A stretch of 44,093 nucleotides of DNA from Nitrospinota bacterium (GCA_016212275.1 JACRGR010000008.1:1-44093); one strand, 5' to 3'. Positions 35,248 to 44,008 are shown, counted from the stretch's first letter. Notes: a model not told the origin generated them from the sequence alone. Numbers and translations are program-made.

Positions 35248-35457
35248 TCAGGCCTTCACGTCCACGTTTTGGCCGATGCCGCCGCTGTGCGCCTTGCCCG
35301 GCCCGCCGGTCTCCTTTTCCTGCGTGGCGCGCGCCGTTTCACCGCCGCGCATTCCGGGGGCCGCGCCCGCTTCGGCGCCGGGCGTGGGCGTCCGCTTGTC
35401 CGCCGTCTTGCGCGACGTAGCGGGATTTTTCGGCCCTTTTACTTCTTCCACCGCCAT
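35248..35457 (-). CDS. Small hydrophilic protein of unknown function
   Basis: This 69-residue frame codes a very polar, low-complexity protein rich in Gly, Lys, Thr, Ala and Glu, with no Cys, no membrane segment and no fold I recognise. The C-terminus is GIGQNVDVKA. Its ATG has AAGG directly upstream, and its stop lies 9 bases before trmN6, so it may open that operon. A TAGAAT box sits just upstream of the start. It may be disordered. It could be a chance frame in GC-rich DNA; the tight fit between the divergent promoter and trmN6 is the main support. Confidence 0.5.
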   Translation of the reverse strand: MAVEEVKGPKNPATSRKTADKRTPTPGAEAGAAPGMRGGETARATQEKETGGPGKAHSGGIGQNVDVKA

Positions 35458-35521
35458 ACCTTCATTCTATCCCATCCGCGCGGGCGCGCAACAAAACGGC
35501 GTTTGGAGTATAGTCATATCA
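35458..35521. promoter_or_regulatory. Divergent promoter gap between the trmN6 operon and the ABC exporter
   Basis: This 64-base gap separates two divergent operons. On the plus strand TATAGT at 35509-35514 lies only 7 bases before the exporter ATG, which would give an almost leaderless mRNA. On the minus strand TAGAAT (35465-35470) sits 7 bases before the small-protein start. Neither has a convincing -35. Confidence 0.4.
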
Positions 35522-36544
35522 ATGGGCACCATTGAATACGCCATAGAGGCGCACCACCTGAAGAAGCAGTTCACCGTCAGCGAATCCGGCAAGGGACTGT
35601 GGGGATCCGTGAAGGCGCTGTTCAGCGCGAAAACGCGCATCGTGGACGCGGTGAACGGCGTGAGCTTCGCCATCCGGCCGGGGGAATTCGTGGGCTATGT
35701 GGGGGAAAACGGCGCGGGAAAATCCACCACCATCAAAATGCTCACCGGCATCCTGGTCCCCTCTTCCGGCACGGCGCGGGTGAACGGCGTGGTGCCGTAC
35801 GAGGACCGCAAGAAGAACGGCATGAACATCGGCGTGGTGTTCGGCCAGCGCACCCAACTGTGGTGGGATCTGCCGGTGCGCGAAACATACGAGATGCTCC
35901 GCGTCATCTACCGCGTGCCGAAAAACGGGTTCGACGAAACCATGAAGAAACTTTCCGCCGCTCTCGACTTGGGGCCGCTGATGGAAATGCCGGTGCGGAA
36001 ACTCAGCCTGGGCCAGCGGATGCGGTGCGACATCGCCGCGTCGCTCGTCCACCGGCCCGGCGTGCTGTTCCTGGACGAGCCGACCATCGGCCTCGACGTG
36101 CTAGCGAAGGAGAACATCCGCACGTTCCTGAAAGACCTGAACAAAACGGACGGCACCACCATCATCCTCACCACGCACGACATGAACGACATCGAGCAAT
36201 TGTGCCGCAGGCTTATCATCCTCGACAAGGGGATCGTGATATACGATGGCGCGACCGAGGACCTGAAACAACGCTTCGTGCACGACAAACTTATCGAGGT
36301 GGAATTCCACGAGCCGCCGGACGGCCTCGCGCTGGTGCCCGAGCTGTTGGTGGTGCGCGAGAGCGGAACGAAAAAGTGGCTGAAATTCCAAAACGGCAAT
36401 TCAGGCATCGCCGCCGCCATCGGCAAACTGGCGAGCATGTACCCGGTAAAAGACCTTTCGGTGCGCGAACCGTCCGTTGAAAGCATCATCCGCGCCATCT
36501 ACGAAAAAACGGTGCTCCTGCCGGAACACAAGGACGCGCCATGA
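35522..36544 (+). CDS. ABC-2 exporter ATP-binding protein
   Basis: This 340-residue ABC ATPase powers an ABC-2 type exporter. Walker A is GENGAGKSTT near residues 61-70, the Q-loop region is GVVFGQRTQLWWDLPV, the signature LSLGQRMRCDIAASL, Walker B VLFLDEPTIGLDV and the H-loop LTTHDMNDIEQL. A C-terminal extension of about 90 residues after the H-loop is typical of this exporter group. ATG 35522 starts MGTIEYAIEAHHLKK; the frame is open upstream but not conserved. The stop overlaps the next permease in an ATGA junction. Related systems export drugs, lipids or polysaccharide; the substrate here is unknown. Confidence 0.95.
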   Translation: MGTIEYAIEAHHLKKQFTVSESGKGLWGSVKALFSAKTRIVDAVNGVSFAIRPGEFVGYVGENGAGKSTTIKMLTGILVPSSGTARVNGVVPYEDRKKNGMNIGVVFGQRTQLWWDLPVRETYEMLRVIYRVPKNGFDETMKKLSAALDLGPLMEMPVRKLSLGQRMRCDIAASLVHRPGVLFLDEPTIGLDVLAKENIRTFLKDLNKTDGTTIILTTHDMNDIEQLCRRLIILDKGIVIYDGATEDLKQRFVHDKLIEVEFHEPPDGLALVPELLVVRESGTKKWLKFQNGNSGIAAAIGKLASMYPVKDLSVREPSVESIIRAIYEKTVLLPEHKDAP

Positions 36545-37332
36545 CCGCCGCCATGTTCCTCAAGTTCGCTTCCGTGTCGTTCCAGCGGCAGATCGCCTAC
36601 CGGTTCGATTACTTCGTGGCGGTGCTCAACGGATTCCTGTATGTTTTCATCTTCACCTCCGTGTGGCGCGTGGTGTTCACGAAGGCGGGCGGGGAACACG
36701 GCGGCTTCACCACCGAAAGCATCGTCACCTACGCGGTCATCGCGATGGTCATCCGCATCTCGTTCTCGATGGACGATACCGCCCTTCCCGGCAAAGTGCG
36801 CGACGGAAGCGTGGCGGTTGACCTCATCCGCCCGATGCCGTTCCACGCGATGAACCTGGCGGAGGCGATGGGGTACTCCGCGTTCCACTTCATCGCGCGC
36901 GGCATCCCCATCCTCGCGGTGTCGGCCCTGCTGTTCCCGGTGCGCATCCCGGCGGACCATTTGCCGCTGGCGCTGGTCTCGCTTGCGCTGGCGTACCTCA
37001 TACTGTTCATGCTGAATTTCGCCGTCGGCCTGCTGGCGTTTTGGTACATCGAGATTTTCCCGTTCATGCTTTTGAAGTACGGCCTCCTCAACCTATTGAG
37101 CGGCGGCATCGTGCCGATGGATTTTTTTCCCGCCGCGGTGCGCCCCTTTCTGGCATTCCTGCCGTTCCAACACATTTTTTACACGCCCGCCTCCATCATC
37201 ATCGGCCACGCGAACGGAGCGCTGGCCATCGAAATGGTCGCGGAACAGGCGGCGTGGGTGGCGGTGATGGGGGCGGTCTGCGCGCTGGCGTGGCGCGCCG
37301 GGCAAAACAAGCTGGTGATACAAGGCGGGTAA
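36541..37332 (+). CDS. ABC-2 permease, DUF990-type, first subunit
   Basis: This 263-residue protein has about six transmembrane helices and belongs to the ABC2_membrane_6 (DUF990) group. MFLKFASVSFQRQIAYRFDYFVAVLNG at its start is the short in-plane entry typical of this group. MDDTALPGKVRDGSVAVDLIRPMPFH is a cytoplasmic coupling region, and a similar RPLSPL motif occurs in the second subunit. PMDFFPAAVRPFLAFLPFQHIFYTPA closes the fold. It overlaps the ATPase gene by 4 bases and is followed by the second permease after one base. Two non-identical permeases plus one ATPase is the normal set for this family. Confidence 0.9.
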   Translation: MTAAMFLKFASVSFQRQIAYRFDYFVAVLNGFLYVFIFTSVWRVVFTKAGGEHGGFTTESIVTYAVIAMVIRISFSMDDTALPGKVRDGSVAVDLIRPMPFHAMNLAEAMGYSAFHFIARGIPILAVSALLFPVRIPADHLPLALVSLALAYLILFMLNFAVGLLAFWYIEIFPFMLLKYGLLNLLSGGIVPMDFFPAAVRPFLAFLPFQHIFYTPASIIIGHANGALAIEMVAEQAAWVAVMGAVCALAWRAGQNKLVIQGG

Positions 37333-37333
37333 T

Positions 37334-38134
37334 ATGGAAACGCTGAAAATATACCTCCTTCTGGCGCTCACTTCCGTCCGCGCGCGCATGGAGTACAAGG
37401 GGACGTTCTTCGTGTTCCTGTTCGCCATCGTTTTTTTCTATTTCGCCCAGCTCGGCGTGCTCATCGTCGTCATCGCGCGCTTCAAGGAAATTCACGGCTG
37501 GACGATGGGGGAAATGGCGTTCCTCTACGGTCTGCTCACGTTCTCGCAGGGGTTCACCACGCTGTTCTTCAACGCGCTTATCAACTTCGACCAACTGCTC
37601 ATCAAGGGGGAATTCGACCGCGCCCTCGTGCGCCCGTTAAGCCCGCTGGGGCAGGTGGTCTTTTCGCGGTTCGAGGCGTCCACCATCGCGCATTTCGTCA
37701 TCGGGGCCGCCGCGCTGTACTACGGCGCGAAACTCTCCGGCATCGTCTGGACGCCGCAGAAAGCGCTTTTCCTGCCGCTCGTTATCATCGGGGGGGTGCT
37801 GATACAGGGGGCGGTGCGGATGTTCGTGACCGCCGTGGCGTTCTGGACGCTCCGCAATTCGTCGCTGGTGCATACGGTGGTCTTTTCCAGCAAGGAGTTC
37901 ATCGTCTACCCCGTCTCCATCTACCGGTGGGGGGTGCAGTTTTTCCTGACGTTCCTGTTCCCCGTGGCGTTCATCAATTTCTACCCGGCGCAATACTTTT
38001 TGCAAAAATCCGGCGAAAACCTTTTCCATCCCGCATTGCAGGTGCTCACCCCCGCCGTGGGGCTGGTGCTGTTCGCGCTCTCGCTCCTGGCGTGGAAAAC
38101 CGGGATAAACCACTACCAAAGCGCGGGAAGCTGA
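37334..38134 (+). CDS. ABC-2 permease, DUF990-type, second subunit
   Basis: This 266-residue membrane protein is the partner of the preceding permease. It shows about six hydrophobic helices, the coupling motif LIKGEFDRALVRPLSPLGQVVFSRF, and RWGVQFFLTFLFPVAFINFYPAQYF near the end, which is typical of DUF990 second subunits. It starts one base after the first permease stop. No gene for an accessory or outer-membrane partner follows. The operon ends here; no clear terminator is seen before the next gene at 38169. Confidence 0.9.
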   Translation: METLKIYLLLALTSVRARMEYKGTFFVFLFAIVFFYFAQLGVLIVVIARFKEIHGWTMGEMAFLYGLLTFSQGFTTLFFNALINFDQLLIKGEFDRALVRPLSPLGQVVFSRFEASTIAHFVIGAAALYYGAKLSGIVWTPQKALFLPLVIIGGVLIQGAVRMFVTAVAFWTLRNSSLVHTVVFSSKEFIVYPVSIYRWGVQFFLTFLFPVAFINFYPAQYFLQKSGENLFHPALQVLTPAVGLVLFALSLLAWKTGINHYQSAGS

Positions 38135-38168
38135 TGCGGAAAACTGCCGACTGTGGTATGATTTTGCT

Positions 38169-38372
38169 ATGCCGTTTTCCAACGCAGTAACAATTCATTG
38201 CACGAAATGCAAGGCGAAGATCGGTTCAGCGGTCTTCGACGGAAAAATTCCCGTCCTATTCCTTCAGCCGCACGAAGAGGTGGTCCGCTTGCGGGGATAT
38301 GTCGAGTGCCCCAAGTGCAAGGCGCACAATAAGTGGGACGAAAAGGGAAAACAGGGCATCCTCAAAGAATAA
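38169..38372 (+). CDS. Small zinc-ribbon protein
   Basis: The 67-residue product has two CxxC pairs (IHCTKCKAKIG near residues 9-19 and VECPKCKAHNKW near 45-56), the spacing of a single zinc ribbon. Similar small proteins are seen near phage Com-like or hypothetical genes, so a nucleic-acid or adaptor role is possible but unproved. The ATG has only a weak ribosome site. It begins the accessory patch that continues with hicBA. Confidence 0.6.
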   Translation: MPFSNAVTIHCTKCKAKIGSAVFDGKIPVLFLQPHEEVVRLRGYVECPKCKAHNKWDEKGKQGILKE

Positions 38373-38429
38373 AATGGCAAGCCGGAACAAACCCAAATGG
38401 CTGTTACCGCGGCCGCCTTCGTTTCGTGT

Positions 38430-38447
38430 TAGAATTTCCCAACAGGA
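38430..38447 (+). promoter_or_regulatory. Possible -10 and ribosome site of hicBA
   Basis: TAGAAT at 38430-38435 could be a -10, and AGGA at 38444-38447 is a well-placed ribosome site for hicB at 38454. No clear -35 lies at 16-18 bases. HicB-type antitoxins often autoregulate such sites, but no obvious palindrome is present. Confidence 0.4.
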
Positions 38448-38453
38448 ATTAAG

Positions 38454-38684
38454 ATGAAAAAGTATTACAAGGTCCTCCTCGAACCGCAAAGGGAAGGCGG
38501 GTACACGGCCTTGGTGCCAGCGTTGCCAGGCTGTATTTCCGAAGGCGACACCTACGAGGAAGCCGTAAAAAATATCAAGGAAGCAATGGAGCTTTACCTG
38601 GAAAGTTTAAGCTCCGACGGCAAACCAGTACCGGAAGAGACGCACCTGATTCTGGACATCGAGGTGGAAGCCTCCGTTGCCTAA
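38454..38684 (+). CDS. hicB: HicB-like antitoxin
   Basis: The 76-residue protein has the HicB partial RNase H fold. YKVLLEPQREGGYTALVPALPGCISEGDTYEEAVKNIKEAMELYLE is the standard HicB N-domain pattern, split here by no indel. There is no C-terminal helix-turn-helix or ribbon-helix-helix domain, so DNA binding may be weak or lost. A good AGGA site precedes ATG 38454. The stop overlaps the hicA start by 8 bases. The order hicB-hicA is the reverse of the classical order but common in type II modules. Confidence 0.88.
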   Translation: MKKYYKVLLEPQREGGYTALVPALPGCISEGDTYEEAVKNIKEAMELYLESLSSDGKPVPEETHLILDIEVEASVA

Positions 38685-38898
38685 ACTGCCCGCGCTATCC
38701 TGCAAAGACCTCTTGAGGATACTCAAGAAAGCGGGCTTCGACGAACACCGGCAAAAGGGAAGCCACATCATCCTTAGAAAAGGGGGCGTCCGCGTGGTCA
38801 TCCCCTGCCATGGGAACCGCGACTTGAAAAAAGGAACCGCGCTGGCGATTTTGGAGCAGGCCGGAATTTCTTCAGAGGATGCCATAAAGTTGCTTTAA
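38677..38898 (+). CDS. hicA: HicA-like mRNA interferase toxin
   Basis: The 73-residue HicA toxin folds as a double-stranded RNA-binding-like domain and cleaves mRNA. LLRILKKAGFDEHRQKGSHIILRKGG holds the catalytic His in GSH, followed by VVIPCHGNRDLKKGTALAILEQAGIS. All expected parts are present, so the toxin looks intact. Its start is TTG 38677, inside the end of hicB; this gives the expected MPKLPALSCKDLLRIL leader and tight coupling, which would limit toxin output. Confidence 0.9.
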   Translation: MPKLPALSCKDLLRILKKAGFDEHRQKGSHIILRKGGVRVVIPCHGNRDLKKGTALAILEQAGISSEDAIKLL

Positions 38899-38934
38899 AA
38901 ATATTTGAAACCCTGCCAGGGAAGGATTTAAGGC

Positions 38935-39699
38935 GTGCCCGAATCAAAAAAGCCTGTCAAGGATAATCTCAAACCCGATTTCAGTATCGAGGCCGACACT
39001 ATCATTTCCCGCTATATGAGCGTGGAACAGTTTCTTGCCATAGGCGAATCAAAAACCTTGACCCTACCCAAGATAAAGTGCTGGGAGGACCCGAATGAAT
39101 CTTATGAGGTTCGCCAATTCTATGACGCCAATATCAGATGCCACCAAAAAAAAGGGGAGCAAGAAACGGCTTTAATATTGGAAAAGCAGAAAAACGATTT
39201 GCTGGAGAGGGCTTTTGGGATCTGTTTTACAAAGACAACGGAATCCGACGCCCACTGGAGGATTTTTTCAAAACAGGGAACGGGCATACAAATATCAACT
39301 AACGTCCGGAAACTTGAGGATGCGATGCAAAACAGCAATATCTATTGTCTATATGCCGTGGGAAAAGTTTTTTATGGCACGTTGGAATACGCACCAAATC
39401 TGGTCGATGGGATGAGCCTCTCCATCCACGCCCATTTAAAAAAGGACGTCCCTTTCGAAAACGAAAACGAAGTGCGGCTTGTCGCGGTCTTTATTTTAGA
39501 GAGCGGAAATCGATTCCCGGATTTAATAACCATTCCGATAGACAGCGGTTTTTTCTCATGCATCGTCATTGACCCGCGGGCGAAAAAATGGGAGGTGGCG
39601 GCACTGAAAAGCTATTGCAGAAGCAAAGAATGGTTGAAAAGCATTCCGGTGGAACAATCACAACTGTATAAAAAGGTGGAAGATCGTTCCGAAGAATAA
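38935..39699 (+). CDS. DUF2971-like protein next to hicBA
   Basis: This 254-residue soluble protein resembles DUF2971. Members share a block like FGICFTKTTESDAHWRIFSKQGTGIQIST, here near residues 97-125, and a short NENEVRLVAVF segment (about 178-188). DUF2971 genes often lie in phage, island and defence settings, but their activity is unknown. The start is GTG 38935 with AAGG upstream. Base composition is clearly richer in A and T than the flanking genes, suggesting recent acquisition. It converges on hypF with a 35-base gap. Confidence 0.65.
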   Translation: MPESKKPVKDNLKPDFSIEADTIISRYMSVEQFLAIGESKTLTLPKIKCWEDPNESYEVRQFYDANIRCHQKKGEQETALILEKQKNDLLERAFGICFTKTTESDAHWRIFSKQGTGIQISTNVRKLEDAMQNSNIYCLYAVGKVFYGTLEYAPNLVDGMSLSIHAHLKKDVPFENENEVRLVAVFILESGNRFPDLITIPIDSGFFSCIVIDPRAKKWEVAALKSYCRSKEWLKSIPVEQSQLYKKVEDRSEE

Positions 39700-39734
39700 C
39701 CCAGCGAATTATTCCGGGAAAGTTCCTCTGTGGC

Positions 39735-42005
39735 TCATTCCACCCCAATTCCTTGCGCAATGGCGATCTGGCCCAAGGCGAGGCCACCATCATTGATGGG
39801 GAGTTGCTTCGGAAGGTAAACGGTGAACCCCGCCTCGCGGAGCAGTTTCAGCGTGCGCTCAAGCAAATACAGGTTTTGGAAAACGCCGCCGCCCAAACAG
39901 ACTTCCTTCAACCCGCGTTCATGGGATACGCGGGAACACGATTCCGCGATGGCGCGGGCAACCGTATTGTGGAACATCGAAGCCCCCTTTATCCGCCCCG
40001 CCTGGGTCTCCGCCATGCAGACAAGTTCGCGCATCATGTTTTCGAATTCCAGCATACCGTCCGCGCCGATGCCAAACGTGAACTCCTTTTCCACCGATGC
40101 GTCCGCCATCCCCTCCAATAAAATCGGGGACTGTCCCTCGAAACTATTGGCGTGCCCGATGAGGAGAATGGAGCTTACCGCGTCGAACCAGCGCCCGGCG
40201 GCGTTGGAGATGGGGCAATTCACGTCCGCCTCCAGCATGGCGGCCACGTTCTTCACTTTCGTTTCCCCCACCGCTTGCACGAACTTCGGGTGCAGATCGA
40301 AAAGATCCTCGCCAAATATTTCGTACAAAACCGCCACGGCGGTGCGCCACGGCTCCTTGGCGGCTTTGTCGCCGCCGGGAAGTTTTAGCGGGGGAAAATA
40401 TCCCCTGCGCTCGAACCGCGAAAAACCGCACACCATCACCTCGCCGCCCCACACCGTTCCGTCAGTCCCGTAGCCGGTGCCGTCCAGCGCCACGCCGATC
40501 ACTTCCCCCGCAAGCCGGTGTTCGGCCATCACGCTGGCGATATGCGCGTGGTGGTGCTGAACCTCCACCACCGGCAGCCCGAGCGAACGGCCGTAATTGG
40601 AACTGAAATAGCCGGGGTGCATGTCCACCGCCACCCGTTCCGGCAGGATGCGGAACATCCTTTGAAAATGCGCTATGGACTCGCGGAACGAGCGGTTGGC
40701 CTCGGCGTTCACCAGGTCCCCGATATGCGGGCCGGGAAAAACGGTCTCCCCATTCGCCAGGCAGAACACGTTTTTCAGGTCTCCCCCGCACGCCAGCATG
40801 GGCGACAATTTCTTTTCCAGAAAAACGGGGGACGGCACATATCCGCGTGAGCGGCGCGGGAACGCCGGTTTTCCGTCCGCCACCCGCACGATGGAATCAT
40901 CACATCTCCAAACTATCGGCCGGTTATGCGTCAGGTGGTAATCGGCGATGCCGCAAAGCCTGCCTCTCATCTCCGCCTCGTCAAAAACTATCGGCTCATC
41001 CGCGATGTTGCCGCTGGTCATTACCAGCGTTGTTGGCGCGCCGGAAGCGAACAATAGATGATGCACGGGCGTGTACGGCAGAAACACACCGTATTCATGC
41101 AATCCGGGCGCGATCCCATCACACACCGCTCTACCCGGAATTCTCCGCAAAAGGGTTATCGGTTTTTCGCGGGAGAGAAGGAACTTTTCCTCCAGCGGCC
41201 CGACGCGCGCGTATCCCCGCACGTCGTCCACGCTGGCGGACATGACGGCGAACGGTTTTTCCTTCCGCAGTTTCCGGCGGCGCAGTTCCTCCACCGCGTC
41301 TTCGTTCGCCGCGTCGCAGGCGAAGTGGTAGCCGCCGATTCCCTTGATGGCGATTAATCTCCCCTCGCCGAGCAAACGCGCAACGTCGGCGATGGGATCC
41401 GATGACGGCGCCGTTTTCCATTCCGCATCGTACAAAGTCAGCGCGGGGCCGCACACCGGACATGCGTTCGGTTGCGCGTGAAAACGGCGGTCCGCCGGAT
41501 CGTCGTATTCTTTTTGGCAATCGGGACACATTTTGAAATTCGCCATTGAAGTGAACGGACGGTCATACGGCGTTTGCCTGATGATGGTGTAGCGCGGGCC
41601 GCAGTGGGTGCAATTGATGAACGGGTAGCGGTACCGGCGGTCCGCCGGATCCAGCATTTCACGCAGGCAGTCGGGGCATACATCGTTATCCGGGGAAACG
41701 AGGGTGATGCCGTCGCCATCCGCGTCGCTGTGCAGGATTTTAAATCCGCACTCGCCGGGTACCGCCGGGATGTCCGCCACATTCACCTGCGCGATTCGCG
41801 CGGTGGGCGGCGCGTTTTCCTCCAGCGCGCGTAAGAATTCCCGGCAAGCGGTTTCGCTCCCTTGTATTTCAATTGAAACGCCAAGCCGGTTATTCAGCAC
41901 GCTTCCGGAAAGCCCCATCGAAATGGCGAGGTTATAAACGAACGGCCTGAAGCCGACACCCTGAACGATCCCTTTTACGTCTATTTTGCGGCGGACGTCA
42001 GGCAT
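39735..42005 (-). CDS. hypF: Carbamoyltransferase HypF for [NiFe]-hydrogenase maturation
   Basis: HypF makes the thiocarboxamide used to build the CN ligands of the hydrogenase Fe. The 756 residues show the full domain order: acylphosphatase (IDVKGIVQGVGFRPFVYNLA, 7-90), two zinc-finger-like motifs (CPDCLREML, INCTHCGPRY; CPDCQKEYD, NACPVCGP; about 110-190), a YrdC-like nucleotide domain (LIAIKGIGGYHFACDA, about 200-380) and the Kae1-like carbamoyltransferase domain (VEVQHHHAHIASVMAEH, GVALDGTGYGTDG, CLGGGVFQN). ATG 42005 overlaps the hypB end by 8 bases. It is last in the hyp operon. Confidence 0.97.
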   Translation of the reverse strand: MPDVRRKIDVKGIVQGVGFRPFVYNLAISMGLSGSVLNNRLGVSIEIQGSETACREFLRALEENAPPTARIAQVNVADIPAVPGECGFKILHSDADGDGITLVSPDNDVCPDCLREMLDPADRRYRYPFINCTHCGPRYTIIRQTPYDRPFTSMANFKMCPDCQKEYDDPADRRFHAQPNACPVCGPALTLYDAEWKTAPSSDPIADVARLLGEGRLIAIKGIGGYHFACDAANEDAVEELRRRKLRKEKPFAVMSASVDDVRGYARVGPLEEKFLLSREKPITLLRRIPGRAVCDGIAPGLHEYGVFLPYTPVHHLLFASGAPTTLVMTSGNIADEPIVFDEAEMRGRLCGIADYHLTHNRPIVWRCDDSIVRVADGKPAFPRRSRGYVPSPVFLEKKLSPMLACGGDLKNVFCLANGETVFPGPHIGDLVNAEANRSFRESIAHFQRMFRILPERVAVDMHPGYFSSNYGRSLGLPVVEVQHHHAHIASVMAEHRLAGEVIGVALDGTGYGTDGTVWGGEVMVCGFSRFERRGYFPPLKLPGGDKAAKEPWRTAVAVLYEIFGEDLFDLHPKFVQAVGETKVKNVAAMLEADVNCPISNAAGRWFDAVSSILLIGHANSFEGQSPILLEGMADASVEKEFTFGIGADGMLEFENMMRELVCMAETQAGRIKGASMFHNTVARAIAESCSRVSHERGLKEVCLGGGVFQNLYLLERTLKLLREAGFTVYLPKQLPINDGGLALGQIAIAQGIGVE

Positions 42006-42654
42006 TGGCCGGTTTTTTCAGCGCGGAAAGCCAGCCGCACCATTCGTCCAGGCCCGTCCCGGCGGTGGCGGACGTTTGGAATACGGTGAGAGCGGGGTTC
42101 ACGTCCAGCGCCTCTTTCACGAACGCGGCGGGAGAAACATTCACATGCGGCGAGAGGTCAATTTTGTTCAGCACCATCGCGTGCGATTTGCGGTACATGC
42201 CCGGATATTTTTTCGGCTTATCCAGCCCCTCGGTGACGGATGCGAGCACTACCTTGTAGTCGTCCCCCAGGTCGAACCCGGACGGGCACACGAGGTTCCC
42301 CACGTTCTCTATCACCAGAAGTCCCAGCTTTTCCGGCATGCTGTCCAGCGCCTGCTCCACCATTCCCGCGTCCAAGTGGCACACGCCGCCGGTGTTTATC
42401 TGCACCACCCACCCCGCGCCCGCGCTCTCCACACGTTGCGCGTCGTAATCGGTGGCGATGTCCCCTTCAATAACGCCGATGGTGGTCTTTCCCGAAAGCC
42501 GTTTCACCGTCTCTTCCAATAAAGTGGTTTTGCCCGCGCCGGGGGAACTCATGATGTTCACCACCACGATGTCCGCGAACCGCTGGCGCAGGCGCGCGGC
42601 CACCACGTCGTTCTTTTCCAGAATCCTTTTTTCGATGCGTATTGTCTTGCTCAT
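41998..42654 (-). CDS. hypB: GTPase HypB, nickel insertion factor, short type
   Basis: HypB works with HypA to deliver nickel to hydrogenase. This 218-residue form has the P-loop VVNIMSSPGAGKTTLLEE, GVIEGDIATDYDAQRV, the metal motif TGGVCHLDAGMV, ENVGNLVCPSGFDLGDDYKVVL and the guanine-specificity NKIDLSPH. The N-terminus, MSKTIRIEKRILEKND, has neither the CxxCGC site nor a His-rich stretch, so it probably lacks nickel storage. ATG 42654 gives an ATGA overlap with hypA; the frame continues upstream without similarity. Confidence 0.95.
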   Translation of the reverse strand: MSKTIRIEKRILEKNDVVAARLRQRFADIVVVNIMSSPGAGKTTLLEETVKRLSGKTTIGVIEGDIATDYDAQRVESAGAGWVVQINTGGVCHLDAGMVEQALDSMPEKLGLLVIENVGNLVCPSGFDLGDDYKVVLASVTEGLDKPKKYPGMYRKSHAMVLNKIDLSPHVNVSPAAFVKEALDVNPALTVFQTSATAGTGLDEWCGWLSALKKPANA

Positions 42655-42989
42655 TCTATTTCTATGTCCTTCACGTTCAGTTCGTCGCCCCCTTTGGGAA
42701 AAACAGGCCCTTCGCATGTCGGACAAAAGTAGTCGTACAGCCCAACCTCCCGTTCCAGATTGCAGGTGGCGCAATGCGCGGTGGCGGCCACCTCGTGGAT
42801 AATCAGCGCCGCATCCTTCGCGATGGTCTCTTCTTTTAACGTCTCGAAACAGAAGCGGAGCGCGTCCGGCACCACCCCGGCGAGTTTTCCCACCACCAGT
42901 TCGATGCGGGTGATCTTCTTCGCGTTGTTCGCGGCGGCGTTTTCCATCACCACCGCCATCATGGATTGCGCCACCGCCAGTTCGTGCAT
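42651..42989 (-). CDS. hypA: Hydrogenase nickel chaperone HypA
   Basis: HypA hands nickel to the hydrogenase large subunit. The 112-residue protein begins with the nickel-binding MHELAVAQSM and carries the zinc site in HCATCN and YFCPTCEG (about residues 74-97). LRFCFETLKEETIA is typical between them. ATG 42989 is the only sensible start since MHE must be N-terminal. It lies 5 bases after the hypE stop and its own stop overlaps hypB by 4 bases. Confidence 0.95.
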   Translation of the reverse strand: MHELAVAQSMMAVVMENAAANNAKKITRIELVVGKLAGVVPDALRFCFETLKEETIAKDAALIIHEVAATAHCATCNLEREVGLYDYFCPTCEGPVFPKGGDELNVKDIEIE

Positions 42990-42994
42990 GTTTT

Positions 42995-44008
42995 TCAGCA
43001 AATGCGGGGCAACTGCTCGCCCGCCAGCGGCTCGATGATCCGGTTGCCGATGAACGACGTTTTCATCTCCACGCGCCCGGCGGACGTGCCGCCCACCATG
43101 CCGATGATTGCGGCATCGCGCCCGAACGTATGCGTCTTCATCACGGAAAGCACCCGTTCGGCGGAAGCCTCCGGCACGAACGCCACCATTTTCCCTTCGT
43201 TGGCGACGTGCAAAACGTCTATTCCCAGCAGTTCGCACACCGCCGCCACGTTGCCGTTCACCGGAATGGCGGTTTCCTCTATCACCATACCCACCCCCGC
43301 GGCGCGCGCCACCTCGTTCAGCACCGCCGCCAGGCCGCCCCGCGTGGGGTCGCGCATCATGTGGATGTCCGGCTCGGCATCGAGCATCTCCCGCACCAAC
43401 CCGTTGAGCGGGCGCGAATCGGACTCCACCGGCGAATCGAATTTCAGTCCTTTTCGTTTTATCAACACGCTGGTGCCGTGGTCGCCCAAGGTGCCGGAAA
43501 GGATTATCCTGTCCCCCTCCCGCACGCGCGTGGCGGCAATGTTCACCCCCTCCGGCAAAACGCCGATGCCCGCAGTGTTGATGAATATCTTGTCCGCCCC
43601 GCCGCGCGCCACCACTTTCGTGTCGCCGGTCACCACCGTCACGCCGCTTTCGCGCGCCGCCTCGCCCATCGAATCGGCGATCCTCTTCAGGTCGGCCATC
43701 GGGAACCCCTCTTCAAGGATGAACCCGGCGGAAAGATACACCGGCGTGGCGCCGCACATGGACAGATCGTTCACCGTGCCGTGGATGGCAAGCGAACCGA
43801 TGTCCCCCCCCGGAAAGAAGATGGGGTCTATCACATACGAATCGGTGGAGAACGCCAGCCGCCCTTCCAGCGGCGGAAGTATCGCGCCATCGGAAAGCGG
43901 GGCGAGGAACTTGTTGCCCAGCGAGGGCAGGAACGCTTTTTCCACCAGCTCGGCGGAGGCGCGCCCCCCGCCGCCGTGCGCCAGTATGACCGTATCAGGC
44001 CGCCGCAA
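42995..44008 (-). CDS. hypE: Hydrogenase maturation dehydratase HypE
   Basis: HypE dehydrates the thiocarboxamide on its C-terminal Cys to thiocyanate, which supplies the CN ligand. The 337-residue protein has ILAHGGGGRASAELVE, FSTDSYVIDPIFFPGGDIGSLAIHGTVNDL, VVTGDTKVV, DPTRGGLAAVLNEVA and ends with the required PRIC, so the catalytic Cys is present. The start is TTG 44008, inside the hypD end, because no ATG or GTG precedes the conserved ILAHG block closely. A rare start in an overlap suggests coupled translation. Confidence 0.95.
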   Translation of the reverse strand: MRRPDTVILAHGGGGRASAELVEKAFLPSLGNKFLAPLSDGAILPPLEGRLAFSTDSYVIDPIFFPGGDIGSLAIHGTVNDLSMCGATPVYLSAGFILEEGFPMADLKRIADSMGEAARESGVTVVTGDTKVVARGGADKIFINTAGIGVLPEGVNIAATRVREGDRIILSGTLGDHGTSVLIKRKGLKFDSPVESDSRPLNGLVREMLDAEPDIHMMRDPTRGGLAAVLNEVARAAGVGMVIEETAIPVNGNVAAVCELLGIDVLHVANEGKMVAFVPEASAERVLSVMKTHTFGRDAAIIGMVGGTSAGRVEMKTSFIGNRIIEPLAGEQLPRIC

